Shown one piece after another: positions 8,013 to 16,619 of a DNA stretch of 64,000 nt (its first letter is position 1; each line of letters starts with the position of its first letter). The stretch covers positions 1,240,001 through 1,304,000 of the forward strand of contig NZ_CP134159.1 in assembly GCF_032197885.1 (NCBI RefSeq), in the 5' to 3' direction. The translations under genes and the position numbers were made by a program. A model generated the notes under the pieces. That model did no database searches. It saw only the letters and a program-made list of their open reading frames with translations, and was not told the origin of the DNA. Origin of the DNA: Levilactobacillus namurensis (GTDB taxonomy: Bacteria; Bacillota; Bacilli; Lactobacillales; Lactobacillaceae).

Positions 8013-9119
8013 CTATTTATTTTGAGAATCCTGGGAATAATCCGTATAGACCCATTGGATCACTGACTTATCGTTGGCAGGCGTTTCATCAGCGGATTGC
8101 AAAGGCTGCTGGCCATCTACTGTGTAAACCCATCCACGATTGCCGTCAGTGTCTCCTAGGTCACCAATCCGGTTGACGTAGGTCGTTCCGTCAGTTGAAT
8201 CTGCAAGGTATTTGATGTGATTGGACTTGAAGAAATCCTTGGAGACGTCATAGACACTTTCACTATTTTCCCAGTCTAGTTTCCTAGGAATGGTATAAAT
8301 TTTTTGAATCGTATGATTTCGTTGACGAAATTCTGAAGGGGTTAAGCCAGTCTTACGCTTAAAGATCTTTGTAAAGTAACTGGTTTGAGAGAATCCAATT
8401 TGATTAGAAATCTGCTGGATTGTATCGGTTGACAGGGCCAACTTTTCTTGAGCCAGAGCGACCTTTTGGTTGTTAACGTATTCTACAAAGTTAACGTGCA
8501 GATACTTTTTAAAAAGGCGACTTAGGTAAGAGGGGGATAAAAATGCTTTTTGAGCCACTTCGTTTAGGGATAGAGACTGTTGAATATTTTGGTGAATGTA
8601 GTCAACGGCTAGAGTGATGCTACGGCTAGCAGCATCCCGATCATCTAACTGGTCGAGTTTCATAGCACGAGTTGGCTGAGAGGACTTGGTGGGCATCGTG
8701 GCGGTTTGATGGTTACCAAAGAAGTCATGAAGGTAGTTGATCTGACTAACCTGATCGGAAGTTAGGGGTTCCCAGACTTTGACGGTTCCTAAAGTTGGGG
8801 TGTCGATAATTTCATTCATAATATTTTGCAAGTAGCTTTGTGACAAGAAGAGTCGTTTCTTTGAAACATCAGTTGTTTCGCAAAGAACTGCGCCCCAGAG
8901 TTGCTGATTGAGACTAACGGGGAAGACGGCATAATTTTCAAAGGTTTCATCGACCAGTGTACTCTCAATTGCCTCAGTATTGAGGTAAACAAAATCATCA
9001 GCGAGTAAGATACCGCCAAACCCAAAAAACATCGTTTTGATTTGGGTCAGGCTGGTAAAAGTTGCCAAAGAATGGGCTAAGGATCGGTAATCTTCTTGTT
9101 TTGGTGAATAAGTGAGCAT
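8013..9119 (-). CDS. pocR: PocR-type AraC regulator with an extra DUF4430-like C-terminal domain
   Basis: Likely activator of the divergent pdu operon. The 368-residue product has an N-terminal PocR-like ligand-sensing region (about 1-115) and an AraC-type double helix-turn-helix (about 168-266, with SLNEVAQKAFLSPSYLSRLFKK and ISNQIGFSQTSYFTKIFKRKTG). An additional domain of about 80 residues at 283-361 does not occur in the AraC family as usually drawn. That domain has YVNRIGDL (314-321), GWVYTVDG (329-336) and VIQWVYT (353-359), the same pattern as the exported DUF4430 protein at 5815-6519. This suggests direct sensing of cobalamin in addition to the diol. The start ATG 9119 is 9 bases after AGGAGG; a longer frame to 9143 has no ribosome site. 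PocR of enteric bacteria responds to propanediol; the cobalamin link here is inference. Confidence 0.88.
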   Translation of the reverse strand: MLTYSPKQEDYRSLAHSLATFTSLTQIKTMFFGFGGILLADDFVYLNTEAIESTLVDETFENYAVFPVSLNQQLWGAVLCETTDVSKKRLFLSQSYLQNIMNEIIDTPTLGTVKVWEPLTSDQVSQINYLHDFFGNHQTATMPTKSSQPTRAMKLDQLDDRDAASRSITLAVDYIHQNIQQSLSLNEVAQKAFLSPSYLSRLFKKYLHVNFVEYVNNQKVALAQEKLALSTDTIQQISNQIGFSQTSYFTKIFKRKTGLTPSEFRQRNHTIQKIYTIPRKLDWENSESVYDVSKDFFKSNHIKYLADSTDGTTYVNRIGDLGDTDGNRGWVYTVDGQQPLQSADETPANDKSVIQWVYTDYSQDSQNK

Positions 9120-9293
9120 TATATTTTTCCTCCTACTAAGCAATTAATCTATTGATGAATATATTGTCCCCGTAGCAAATAAAACGCTATCACAGAAACA
9201 GTTTAACTAAATAATAATATGAAATCAAGCGCATTTTTTCGCACGACTTGTACATATTCGCACTTTAAGTACTATCTCATAACTAACCACAAA

Positions 9294-9328
9294 TTATTGT
9301 CAGAGATATCTGGTTATTGTTAAAAATA
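9294..9328 (+). promoter_or_regulatory. Direct repeat, candidate PocR operator of the pdu operon
   Basis: TTATTGTCAGAGATA (9294-9308) and TTATTGTTAAAAATA (9314-9328) match at 12 of 15 bases and are offset by 20 bp, two helical turns. The second copy covers the expected -35 position for the TATACA box at 9344-9349. This is the usual geometry of an AraC-family activator site. The core resembles TGTCAAAATA before the ECF operon. Confidence 0.5.
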
Positions 9329-9343
9329 GTGATAGCCGGCTTT

Positions 9344-9364
9344 TATACAATGAAGACGTTTTCA
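9344..9364 (+). promoter_or_regulatory. pduA -10 box and cre-like site
   Basis: TATACA at 9344-9349 is the best -10 candidate and lacks a -35 partner. TGAAGACGTTTTCA at 9351-9364 fits the cre consensus with one mismatch and would overlap the transcription start, fitting CcpA repression. The remaining non-coding bases back to the pocR start (9120-9290) show no clear element. Confidence 0.5.
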
Positions 9365-9375
9365 AAAACCGCCAT

Positions 9376-9418
9376 GCAATTTAGTGAGCTAGGCTTGTTG
9401 ATTAGTTAACTAAATTGC
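9376..9418 (+). repeat. Leader hairpin before pduA
   Basis: GCAATTTAGT (9376-9385) pairs perfectly with ACTAAATTGC (9409-9418). The right arm is nested in the palindrome TTAGTTAACTAA (9402-9413). It lies in the 5' leader, 12 bases before the pduA ribosome site, with no T-run. It may be an mRNA-stabilising structure or a regulatory site. Confidence 0.4.
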
Positions 9419-9442
9419 TTGGTAATAACTGGAGGTATTGTC

Positions 9443-9721
9443 ATGGAACAAGAAGCACTCGGTTTAATTGAAACGAAGGGTCTCGTCCCTGCCATTGAAG
9501 CAGCTGATTCAATGGTAAAAGCTGCTAACGTTGATCTGATTGGTCAAGAAAAAATTGGTCATGGCTTAGTAACGACCATGGTTCGTGGAGATGTTGGTGC
9601 CGTTAAAGCGGCTGTAGATGCAGGGGTTGCCGCTGCTGAAAATATTGGCGAAGTTTTATCGAATTACGTCATCCCACGTCCACATACCGATGTTGAAAAA
9701 ATCTTGCCCCAAAAGAAGTAA
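9443..9721 (+). CDS. pduA: Microcompartment shell protein PduA
   Basis: Hexameric BMC-domain shell protein forming facets and the central pore through which small substrates enter. The 92-residue product is a single BMC domain with the usual [10 protein letters not shown] start, [15 protein letters not shown] centre and YVIPRPH end. It is very similar to PduJ encoded at 16301. The ATG at 9443 is 7 bases after GGAGG (9431-9435); an upstream in-frame start at 9419 lies in the leader hairpin and has no ribosome site. First gene of the pdu operon. Confidence 0.95.
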   Translation: MEQEALGLIETKGLVPAIEAADSMVKAANVDLIGQEKIGHGLVTTMVRGDVGAVKAAVDAGVAAAENIGEVLSNYVIPRPHTDVEKILPQKK

Positions 9722-9740
9722 CGGTTATTTGGGTGTCTAG

Positions 9741-10559
9741 ATGATGGTGCAACAACAGTTAATGAATCGGGTTTTAACTGAACTTCTGCAACAGGGGATG
9801 ACGCTTCCGGCGTCATCTTCTCAATCATCGGGAGGAATAATGATGGATAATTTCTTAAACTCAACCAGCGTAGTTCCTGAATTCGTGGGAGCTAGTCAGA
9901 CTGGTGACACAATTGGAATGTGTATTCCCAGTGTGGATGCAATCTTATTGGATCATCTGCATGTCTCCAAGAAATTCACAGTTATTGGGGTATTAAGTTC
10001 CCGAACGGGAGCCGGTCCACAGATTATGGCGATGGATGAAGCTGTTAAGGCTACTAACACTGAAGTTATTGATGTGGAATGGCCCCGTGATACGAAGGGA
10101 GGCGCAGGACACGGTGTTCTAATTCTCATTGGAGGGTATGATCCCTCTGATGTCCGTTCTGCCATTCAAGTGGCATTGGACAATTTAAGCCGAACCTTTG
10201 GTGATGTTTATAATGCTGCTGCGGGACACTTGGAACTTCAATTTACTGCACGTGCAGCCGGTGCTGTACATATGGCATTTGGGGCTCCTGAAGGGAAAGC
10301 TTATGGCTTGATTTGTGGAGCTCCATCAGGAATCGGGGTTGTTATGGCCGATACCGCAATCAAGACAGCAGGAGTCGATGTCTTATCGTTTGCTTCGCCG
10401 AGTCATGGTACGAGTTTTTCTAACGAAGGTACGGTTCATATTAGTGGAGATTCTGGTGCGGTGCGGCAAGCTGTGATTGCTGGTCGTGAAGTTGGGCTGA
10501 AGCTACTAGCGCAGTTAGGCGAAAAGCCAGTTGCTGATTTTCCGTCTTACATTCGCTAG
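9741..10559 (+). CDS. pduB: Microcompartment shell protein PduB, with internal start for PduB'
   Basis: Trimeric tandem-BMC shell protein. The 272-residue product has two BMC domains after an N-terminal extension of about 33 residues. The first start, ATG 9741 (or 9744), has only a weak ribosome site. A strong GGAGG at 9831-9835 precedes ATG 9840 (residue 34), so a shorter form PduB' is very likely also made. In Salmonella and Citrobacter the same dual product is known, and the N-terminal extension of PduB helps link shell and core. The sequence SSRTGAGPQIMAMDEAVKATNTEV and the SFASPSHGTSFSNEG region are family hallmarks. Confidence 0.94.
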   Translation: MMVQQQLMNRVLTELLQQGMTLPASSSQSSGGIMMDNFLNSTSVVPEFVGASQTGDTIGMCIPSVDAILLDHLHVSKKFTVIGVLSSRTGAGPQIMAMDEAVKATNTEVIDVEWPRDTKGGAGHGVLILIGGYDPSDVRSAIQVALDNLSRTFGDVYNAAAGHLELQFTARAAGAVHMAFGAPEGKAYGLICGAPSGIGVVMADTAIKTAGVDVLSFASPSHGTSFSNEGTVHISGDSGAVRQAVIAGREVGLKLLAQLGEKPVADFPSYIR

Positions 10560-10575
10560 AGAGGAGGAACTTTAA

Positions 10576-12252
10576 TTGAAACGTCAAAAACGCTTTGAAG
10601 CACTTGAAAAACGTCCCATTCATTTAGATGGATTTGTCAAAGAATGGCCTGAAGAAGGTTTCGTTGCCATGATGGGGCCTAATGACCCTAAGCCAAGTAT
10701 CAAGATTGAGAATGGCAAGGTTACTGAAATGGATCAAAAGCCTGCCAAGGATTTTGATTTGATTGATCTGTATATTGCCAAGTACGGGATCAAATTAGAA
10801 AATGCCGAAAAGGTCATGGCGATGGATTCCACTAAGATTGCCAATATGCTATGTGATCCGAACGTTGGTCGGGACGACATTATTGCCCTGACGACCGCGA
10901 TGACACCAGCGAAGGCCGAAGAAGTTATCAGTAAGTTGAACTTCGCAGAAATGATTATGGCTACCCAAAAAATGCGACCACGGCGGACACCAGCGACGCA
11001 ATGTCACGTGACGAACATTCGGGATAATCCAGTTCAAATCGCAGCTGATGCGGCCGATGCCGCATTACGGGGATTCCCAGAACAGGAAACGACAACAGCC
11101 GTTGCCCGGTACGCACCATTGAACGCCATCTCACTGTTGGTTGGAGCTCAAACTGGCCGTCCTGGGGTCATCAGTCAATGTTCCGTTGAAGAAGCTGCTG
11201 AATTGAACTTAGGGATGCGAGGCTTCACCGGTTACGCCGAAACCATTTCCGTTTACGGAACTGACAAGGTCTTTACCGATGGTGATGACACGCCTTGGTC
11301 TAAAGGATTTTTAGCATCTTGCTATGCTTCTCGTGGGTTGAAGATGCGGTTCACCTCTGGCTCCGGTTCTGAAGTCATGATGGGCTACACCGAAGGAAAG
11401 TCCATGCTGTACTTGGAATCACGTTGTATCTTCATTACCAAGGCATCCGGGGTTCAAGGTTTACAAAATGGTGGTGTTAGTTGTATCGGAATTCCTGGAT
11501 CCGTCCCAGGTGGGATTCGTTCCGTCTTGGGCGAAAATCTCTTGTGCATGATGCTTGACCTTGAATGTGCTTCCGCCAATGACCAAGCCTTCTCACACTC
11601 TGATATGCGTCGGACGGAACGGCTCTTAGGTCAATTCATTGCTGGAACCGATTATATTTCTTCCGGTTACTCTTCCACGCCAAATTACGACAACACGTTT
11701 GCTGGGTCGAACACGGATGGCTTGGACTACGATGATTACTATGTCATGGAACGGGACTTAGCTATTAACGGTGGGATTCATCCTGTGACTGAAGATGCCA
11801 TTATTAAGGGTCGAAACAAGGCTGCCAAGGCATTACAAGCTGTCTTTGAAGACCTGGGTCTGCCCAAAATCACCGACGAGGAAGTTGAAGCAGCGACCTA
11901 CGCAAATACGTCGAAAGACATGCCTGACCGAAACATGGTTGAAGACATGAAAGCTGCCCAAGATTTGATGGATCGTGGAATCACCGCCGTTGATGTGGTC
12001 AAGGCCCTTTACAACCACGGATTTAAGGACGTTGCCCAAGCCGTCTTAGACCTACAAAAGCAAAAAGTTTGTGGGGATTTCTTACAGACGTCTGCCATCT
12101 TTGATGAGAATTGGAACGTCATTTCCGCTGTTAACGATGCCAATGACTACCGAGGTCCTGGTACAGGTTACCGGTTGGAAGAAGATACCGATGAATGGGA
12201 ACGGATTAAGAACATTCCGTTTGCCATCGATCCACAGCACATGCAACTTTAG
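10576..12252 (+). CDS. pduC: B12-dependent propanediol/glycerol dehydratase large subunit
   Basis: Alpha subunit of the adenosylcobalamin-dependent diol dehydratase, converting 1,2-propanediol to propionaldehyde or glycerol to 3-hydroxypropionaldehyde. At 558 residues it is the usual family length, and the start of the protein ([19 protein letters not shown]) is nearly that known from L. reuteri. The start codon is TTG at 10576, 6 bases after GAGGAGGAAC, and there is no nearby ATG. It follows pduB by 16 bases and precedes pduD and pduE. Confidence 0.96.
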   Translation: MKRQKRFEALEKRPIHLDGFVKEWPEEGFVAMMGPNDPKPSIKIENGKVTEMDQKPAKDFDLIDLYIAKYGIKLENAEKVMAMDSTKIANMLCDPNVGRDDIIALTTAMTPAKAEEVISKLNFAEMIMATQKMRPRRTPATQCHVTNIRDNPVQIAADAADAALRGFPEQETTTAVARYAPLNAISLLVGAQTGRPGVISQCSVEEAAELNLGMRGFTGYAETISVYGTDKVFTDGDDTPWSKGFLASCYASRGLKMRFTSGSGSEVMMGYTEGKSMLYLESRCIFITKASGVQGLQNGGVSCIGIPGSVPGGIRSVLGENLLCMMLDLECASANDQAFSHSDMRRTERLLGQFIAGTDYISSGYSSTPNYDNTFAGSNTDGLDYDDYYVMERDLAINGGIHPVTEDAIIKGRNKAAKALQAVFEDLGLPKITDEEVEAATYANTSKDMPDRNMVEDMKAAQDLMDRGITAVDVVKALYNHGFKDVAQAVLDLQKQKVCGDFLQTSAIFDENWNVISAVNDANDYRGPGTGYRLEEDTDEWERIKNIPFAIDPQHMQL

Positions 12253-12272
12253 TCCGTAAGGGGGTTAACATT

Positions 12273-12980
12273 GTGGCTCAAGAAATCAATGAAGATTTAT
12301 TACGTAATATCATTCGCGACGTGATTGCTGAAACTCAGCAGGTCGATAAGCCAATTTCGTTTAGCGAAAGCACCGCGACAGCAACTGCCGAAGTACCACA
12401 CGAAACGAAGCCAGGGGCGGAAGCAGAACGGCCTGTCGATTGGTTTAAGCACGTTGGCGTTGCTAAGCAAGGCTATTCCCGCGATGAAGTTGTCATCGCT
12501 GTGGCACCTGCCTTTGCTGAAGTACTAGACCATAACTTGACGGGGATTAGCCATAAAGAAATCCTACGTCAGGTCATTGCCGGTATCGAGGAAGAAGGTT
12601 TGAAAGCCCGTGTCATCAAGGTATATCGGACATCAGATGTTTCTTTCTGTGGTTCAGAAGGTGATCACCTTTCTGGCTCAGGCATTGCCATTGCTATCCA
12701 GTCTAAAGGGACAACAATCATTCATCAGAAGGATCAAGAACCACTGTCAAACTTGGAATTGTTCCCGCAAGCACCTGTTTTAGACGGCGATACTTACCGG
12801 GCAATTGGGAAGAATGCTGCACAGTATGCGAAGGGAATGTCCCCGAGTCCAGTGCCAACGGTTAACGATCAAATGGCTCGGGTACAGTACCAAGCACTGT
12901 CAGCCCTAATGCACATCAAGGAAACTAAGCAAGTGGTTGTCGGTAAGCCGGCTGAAGAAATCGAAGTTAACTTTAACTAG
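12273..12980 (+). CDS. pduD: Diol dehydratase medium subunit
   Basis: Beta subunit of the cobalamin-dependent diol dehydratase. The 235-residue product opens with an amphipathic helix ([19 protein letters not shown], about 4-22), the type of encapsulation peptide that targets enzymes to the Pdu compartment lumen. A flexible linker follows and then the conserved domain with [15 protein letters not shown] and [13 protein letters not shown]. The start is GTG at 12273 after AAGGGGG. It lies between pduC and pduE. Confidence 0.95.
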   Translation: MAQEINEDLLRNIIRDVIAETQQVDKPISFSESTATATAEVPHETKPGAEAERPVDWFKHVGVAKQGYSRDEVVIAVAPAFAEVLDHNLTGISHKEILRQVIAGIEEEGLKARVIKVYRTSDVSFCGSEGDHLSGSGIAIAIQSKGTTIIHQKDQEPLSNLELFPQAPVLDGDTYRAIGKNAAQYAKGMSPSPVPTVNDQMARVQYQALSALMHIKETKQVVVGKPAEEIEVNFN

Positions 12981-12992
12981 GAGGAATTGGTC

Positions 12993-13511
12993 ATGAGTGA
13001 AATTGACGACTTAGTTGCGAAAATCGTTCAACAGATTGGCGACAACGGGAGTGCCAGCACGACCGCTTCCCAATCCACGACGACAACTAACGAAAAGGAA
13101 TTGAAGCGTAACGATTACCCGTTATACAGCAAGCACCCGGAATTGGTCCGTTCACCATCTGGTAAAGCCTTAAAGGACATTACGTTGGACAACGTTATTA
13201 ACAACAACATCAAGTCTAACGATCTCCGAATCACGCCTGATACTTTGCGGTTACAAGGTGAAGTGGCTAGCGATGCGGGGCGGGATGCCATTCAACGGAA
13301 CTTCAAACGGGCCGCTGAATTAACATCTATTCCGGATGCACGGTTATTGGAAATGTACAATGCCTTGCGACCATACCGGTCCACAAAGGCCGAGTTGTTG
13401 GCGATCTCTAGTGAACTAAAAGACAAGTATAATGCTCCAGTGAACGCCGGATGGTTTGCAGAAGCCGCTGACTACTATGAATCTCGTAAGAAACTCAAGG
13501 GTGACAACTAG
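12993..13511 (+). CDS. pduE: Diol dehydratase small subunit
   Basis: Gamma subunit of the diol dehydratase. The 172-residue product starts with a short helix (SEIDDLVAKIVQQIG) that may also act as a targeting peptide. A Ser/Thr-rich linker and the conserved DYPLYSKHPELVRSPSGK region follow. ATG 12993 is chosen, 7 bases after GAGGA at 12981-12985. The in-frame TTG at 12987 is too near the ribosome site. The ribosome site overlaps the end of pduD. Confidence 0.95.
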   Translation: MSEIDDLVAKIVQQIGDNGSASTTASQSTTTTNEKELKRNDYPLYSKHPELVRSPSGKALKDITLDNVINNNIKSNDLRITPDTLRLQGEVASDAGRDAIQRNFKRAAELTSIPDARLLEMYNALRPYRSTKAELLAISSELKDKYNAPVNAGWFAEAADYYESRKKLKGDN

Positions 13512-13525
13512 TTAGGAGTCTTCGT

Positions 13526-15367
13526 ATGGCAAAAGTGATTGGGGTTGACATTGGTAACTCATCAACAGAAGTGGCGCTAGCTGACGTTTCCGAGAACGGT
13601 GAAGTCCAATTTATCGGTTCTGGAATCTCCGCGACCACAGGGATTAAGGGAACGAAACAGAACCTGATTGGAATCAAAAAGTCACTCAGACAAGTGTTAG
13701 ATACGACCCATCTTGAGCTAAATGACATTGATTTGATTCGAATTAACGAGGCAACGCCAGTTATTGGGGATGTGGCGATGGAGACCATTACGGAAACCGT
13801 CATCACGGAATCCACGATGATTGGCCATAATCCGAACACGCCGGGTGGTTTAGGAATCGGTTCTGGATATACTGTTGAACTCCTACAGCTCCTCAAACAG
13901 ACCGACAAGTCACGGAAGTACATTGTTTTGATTCCGAAGACTATCGATTTTGAGGATGCCGCGAAATTGATCAACGTATACACCAAGGCTGGCTTTCAGA
14001 TTACCGCTGCGATTCTCCAAAATGATGATGGGGTCCTGATTGATAATCGACTAGAAAGCAGAATTCCTATTGTGGACGAGGTTTCCCAAATCGACAAAGT
14101 TCCCGTTGGAATGCTGGCAGCAGTCGAGGTGGCGGATAAAGGGAAAGTGATTTCTCAGCTTTCTAACCCGTATGGCATCGCTACGCTTTTTGGTCTCACT
14201 TCTGATGAAACCAAAAATATTGTCCCGGTTTCCCGGGCCTTGATTGGTAACCGTTCAGCGGTGGTCATTAAGACACCAGAAGGGGATGTGAAAGCACGGG
14301 TCATTCCGGCCGGTTCAATCAAAATCGAAGGCATTCGTGATTCAGATTCCGTTAATGTTGCCGCCGGCGCCGAAGCGATTATGAAGAAAATCAATGAGTT
14401 TGATCGGATTCAGGACATCACAGGTGAGTCGGGGACCAATGTTGGCGGCATGCTGGAAAAAGTACGGCAGACGATGGCGGATTTGACGGCTAAGCAAAAC
14501 AAAGATATTGCGATTCAAGATTTACTGGCGGTCAATACGTCAGTGCCCGTGAAGGTTCAAGGTGGTCTGGCCGGTGAATTTTCAACTGAGGAGGCTGTCG
14601 GTATTGCTGCGATGGTCAAGTCTGATCACCTACAGATGCAGGTGATTGCCAACCTGATTCAAGACGATATGCATATTCCGGTCGAGATTGGGGGAGCTGA
14701 AGCTGAAGCTGCTATTCTCGGGGCCTTGACGACACCGGGAACCACCAAGCCGATTGCAATTTTGGACTTAGGAGCTGGATCAACGGATGCCTCGATTATT
14801 AACAAGGAAAATCAAATCGTGGCGATTCATTTAGCCGGTGCCGGTGACATGGTCACCATGATTATTAATTCCGAATTGGGGTTAGATGATATTTATCTAG
14901 CTGAGGATATCAAAAAGTATCCGTTAGCTCGGGTCGAAAACCTTTTCCAAATTCGTCATGAAGATGGTACTGTCCAGTTCTTTGATAAGCCGTTACCATC
15001 TGACATCTTTGCCCGGACTGTGGTCATAAAACCTGATGGTTACGTGCCATTGCCAGGTGACTTGAACATTGAAAAGGTCAAGACGATTCGGCAGACGGCG
15101 AAGAAGCGAGTCTTCGTTGAGAACGCTCAGCGGGCCTTAAAACATGTGAGTCCGACTGGCAACATCCGTGACATTCCATTTGTGGTTATTGTAGGAGGGT
15201 CTGCTTTGGACTTTGAAATCCCGCAATTAGTTACTGATGAACTGTCCCACTACAATTTAGTGGCGGGTCGTGGAAATATTCGTTCGATTGAAGGACCACG
15301 AAACGCCGTGGCAACGGGGTTAATTCTCTCGTATGCCCAGGAAAGAAGGGACGCTCATGTCAGTTGA
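13526..15367 (+). CDS. pduG: Diol dehydratase reactivase large subunit
   Basis: ATP-dependent chaperone-like factor that releases damaged cobalamin from inactivated dehydratase. The 613-residue product has an actin-like ATPase N-terminus (VIGVDIGNSSTEVALADV) and a second nucleotide-binding motif (ILDLGAGSTDASII, near 413-426). Length and order match DdrA/PduG. It follows pduE by 14 bases and overlaps pduH by 11 bases, indicating translational coupling of the two reactivase subunits. Confidence 0.95.
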   Translation: MAKVIGVDIGNSSTEVALADVSENGEVQFIGSGISATTGIKGTKQNLIGIKKSLRQVLDTTHLELNDIDLIRINEATPVIGDVAMETITETVITESTMIGHNPNTPGGLGIGSGYTVELLQLLKQTDKSRKYIVLIPKTIDFEDAAKLINVYTKAGFQITAAILQNDDGVLIDNRLESRIPIVDEVSQIDKVPVGMLAAVEVADKGKVISQLSNPYGIATLFGLTSDETKNIVPVSRALIGNRSAVVIKTPEGDVKARVIPAGSIKIEGIRDSDSVNVAAGAEAIMKKINEFDRIQDITGESGTNVGGMLEKVRQTMADLTAKQNKDIAIQDLLAVNTSVPVKVQGGLAGEFSTEEAVGIAAMVKSDHLQMQVIANLIQDDMHIPVEIGGAEAEAAILGALTTPGTTKPIAILDLGAGSTDASIINKENQIVAIHLAGAGDMVTMIINSELGLDDIYLAEDIKKYPLARVENLFQIRHEDGTVQFFDKPLPSDIFARTVVIKPDGYVPLPGDLNIEKVKTIRQTAKKRVFVENAQRALKHVSPTGNIRDIPFVVIVGGSALDFEIPQLVTDELSHYNLVAGRGNIRSIEGPRNAVATGLILSYAQERRDAHVS

Positions 15368-15710
15368 CACGGACCGACCAGCAATCTTGATTGCGGTGAC
15401 CTCCGATACGACCGTTCCCACTGATTTGAAAGCGCTACTAGACGGAATTGAGGAAGAAGAGATTCCGGTTAATATGGCGCAAATTAGCGTACCAACGGCG
15501 GTCGAACGAGCCTATCAGGCAGCCCTAGCTTCCCGACTTTCTGTGGGAATCGGATTCGATGACCAACAGATTATCGTTCACTACAAGAACTTGCCCAGTG
15601 ATCAGCCACTATTTAGTGTCTCTCGGACGGATACCGCGCAGTTTCGGGCACTGGGAGCGAATGCTGCTCGATTAGTCAAAGGTGTGCCCTTTAAGAAGTT
15701 GAAGGATTAG
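15357..15710 (+). CDS. pduH: Diol dehydratase reactivase small subunit
   Basis: Small subunit (DdrB/PduH) of the dehydratase-reactivating factor, related in fold to the dehydratase beta subunit. The product has 117 residues. ATG 15357 is preferred: it follows GGAAAGAAGGG and overlaps the pduG stop. A longer in-frame start at 15333 lies inside pduG without a clear ribosome site. The AISVPTAVERAYQAALASRLSVGIGFD-type region (about 30-60) fits the family. Confidence 0.9.
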   Translation: MSVDTDRPAILIAVTSDTTVPTDLKALLDGIEEEEIPVNMAQISVPTAVERAYQAALASRLSVGIGFDDQQIIVHYKNLPSDQPLFSVSRTDTAQFRALGANAARLVKGVPFKKLKD

Positions 15711-15724
15711 GCGGTGAAAAAACG

Positions 15725-16285
15725 ATGCAAACAATTGGTTATATTGAAGTTTCGGGGTTGACCAACGCAATTGTGGTTGCTGACAAGATGTTAAAGACTG
15801 CAGAAGTTGAGTTATCGGCACTGGATAACACCAAAGGTGGTGGCTGGATCATGGTTGTCATCAAAGGTGATGTGGCTGCCGTGTCTGTCGCCATCGAAAT
15901 CGGTAAGCAGACGGTGGGTGATGCTTACGTCGGATCAACTGTCTTAGCAAATCCGGCGCCAGGAATCGATGGGTTAAGTCAAGGGGGCCTATTTACCACC
16001 CCGGGGCCCAGACCGGATCCTGATCCCCAGACGCCAACACCAACTAAGACTTCGGAACACTCGGTTGGTAAAGTACCCCAGGTTGAAGTGATCCAACCGG
16101 AAACATCGGGAACCGCACCGACAAATGGTGTGCCTGTCAAGGTACAACCGGTGGAAGACGTCACGGAAACTACAAAGAAAGCCACGTGTAACTTGTGTGG
16201 CGATCCTAAGTGTTCGCGAAAACTTGGCGAACCTCGCAAAAAGTGTCTCCATTATCGAGAACTGTTTAGCAAAGACCACAAATAA
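15725..16285 (+). CDS. pduK: Microcompartment shell protein PduK with C-terminal cysteine motif
   Basis: A 186-residue shell protein. It has an N-terminal BMC domain (about 1-90), a Pro/Thr-rich linker (about 95-150), and a C-terminal segment with four cysteines (CNLCGDPKC then C eleven residues later). That spacing could hold a metal or an iron-sulfur cluster, as proposed for PduK elsewhere. The start ATG 15725 has a weak GGCGGTG ribosome site. Confidence 0.92.
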   Translation: MQTIGYIEVSGLTNAIVVADKMLKTAEVELSALDNTKGGGWIMVVIKGDVAAVSVAIEIGKQTVGDAYVGSTVLANPAPGIDGLSQGGLFTTPGPRPDPDPQTPTPTKTSEHSVGKVPQVEVIQPETSGTAPTNGVPVKVQPVEDVTETTKKATCNLCGDPKCSRKLGEPRKKCLHYRELFSKDHK

Positions 16286-16300
16286 TAGGAGGAAATTATT

Positions 16301-16588
16301 ATGAATAACGCTTTAGGAATGATTGAAACCAAAGGATTAGTTGCTTCGATCGAGGCCGCTGATGCAATGGTCAAAGCAGCCAATGTTGAAATGATGGGCC
16401 AAGAAAAAATTGGAAGCGGCCTAGTCACAGTTATGGTTCGTGGTGATGTTGGTGCCGTTAAGGCTGCCGTAGATGCTGGAGTCGCTGCTGCTGAGAACAT
16501 TGGTGAAGTGATGAGTTCATATGTTATCCCTCGCCCACATGCTGAAGTTGAAAATATCTTGCCTAAATCTAGTAACTCAGTTAAGTAA
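16301..16588 (+). CDS. pduJ: Microcompartment shell protein PduJ
   Basis: Hexameric BMC-domain shell protein of 95 residues, close to PduA (9443) over its length. It differs mainly near the termini ([13 protein letters not shown] at the start, LPKSSNSVK at the end). It is a major facet protein in other Pdu shells. The start follows AGGAGG by 7 bases. Confidence 0.95.
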   Translation: MNNALGMIETKGLVASIEAADAMVKAANVEMMGQEKIGSGLVTVMVRGDVGAVKAAVDAGVAAAENIGEVMSSYVIPRPHAEVENILPKSSNSVK

Positions 16589-16619
16589 ATATCAGCACTA
16601 AGTAGAGGTGGAATTCACT

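Noticed and set aside
9741..9839. Calling only the short PduB' and dropping the upstream start
   Set aside because: The N-terminal extension is in frame, coding-like and matches the known PduB layout, so both starts are kept.
13495..13986. A 163-codon minus-strand frame opposite pduG
   Set aside because: It lies fully against pduE/pduG with strong family motifs on the plus strand and has no ribosome site or recognisable domain.
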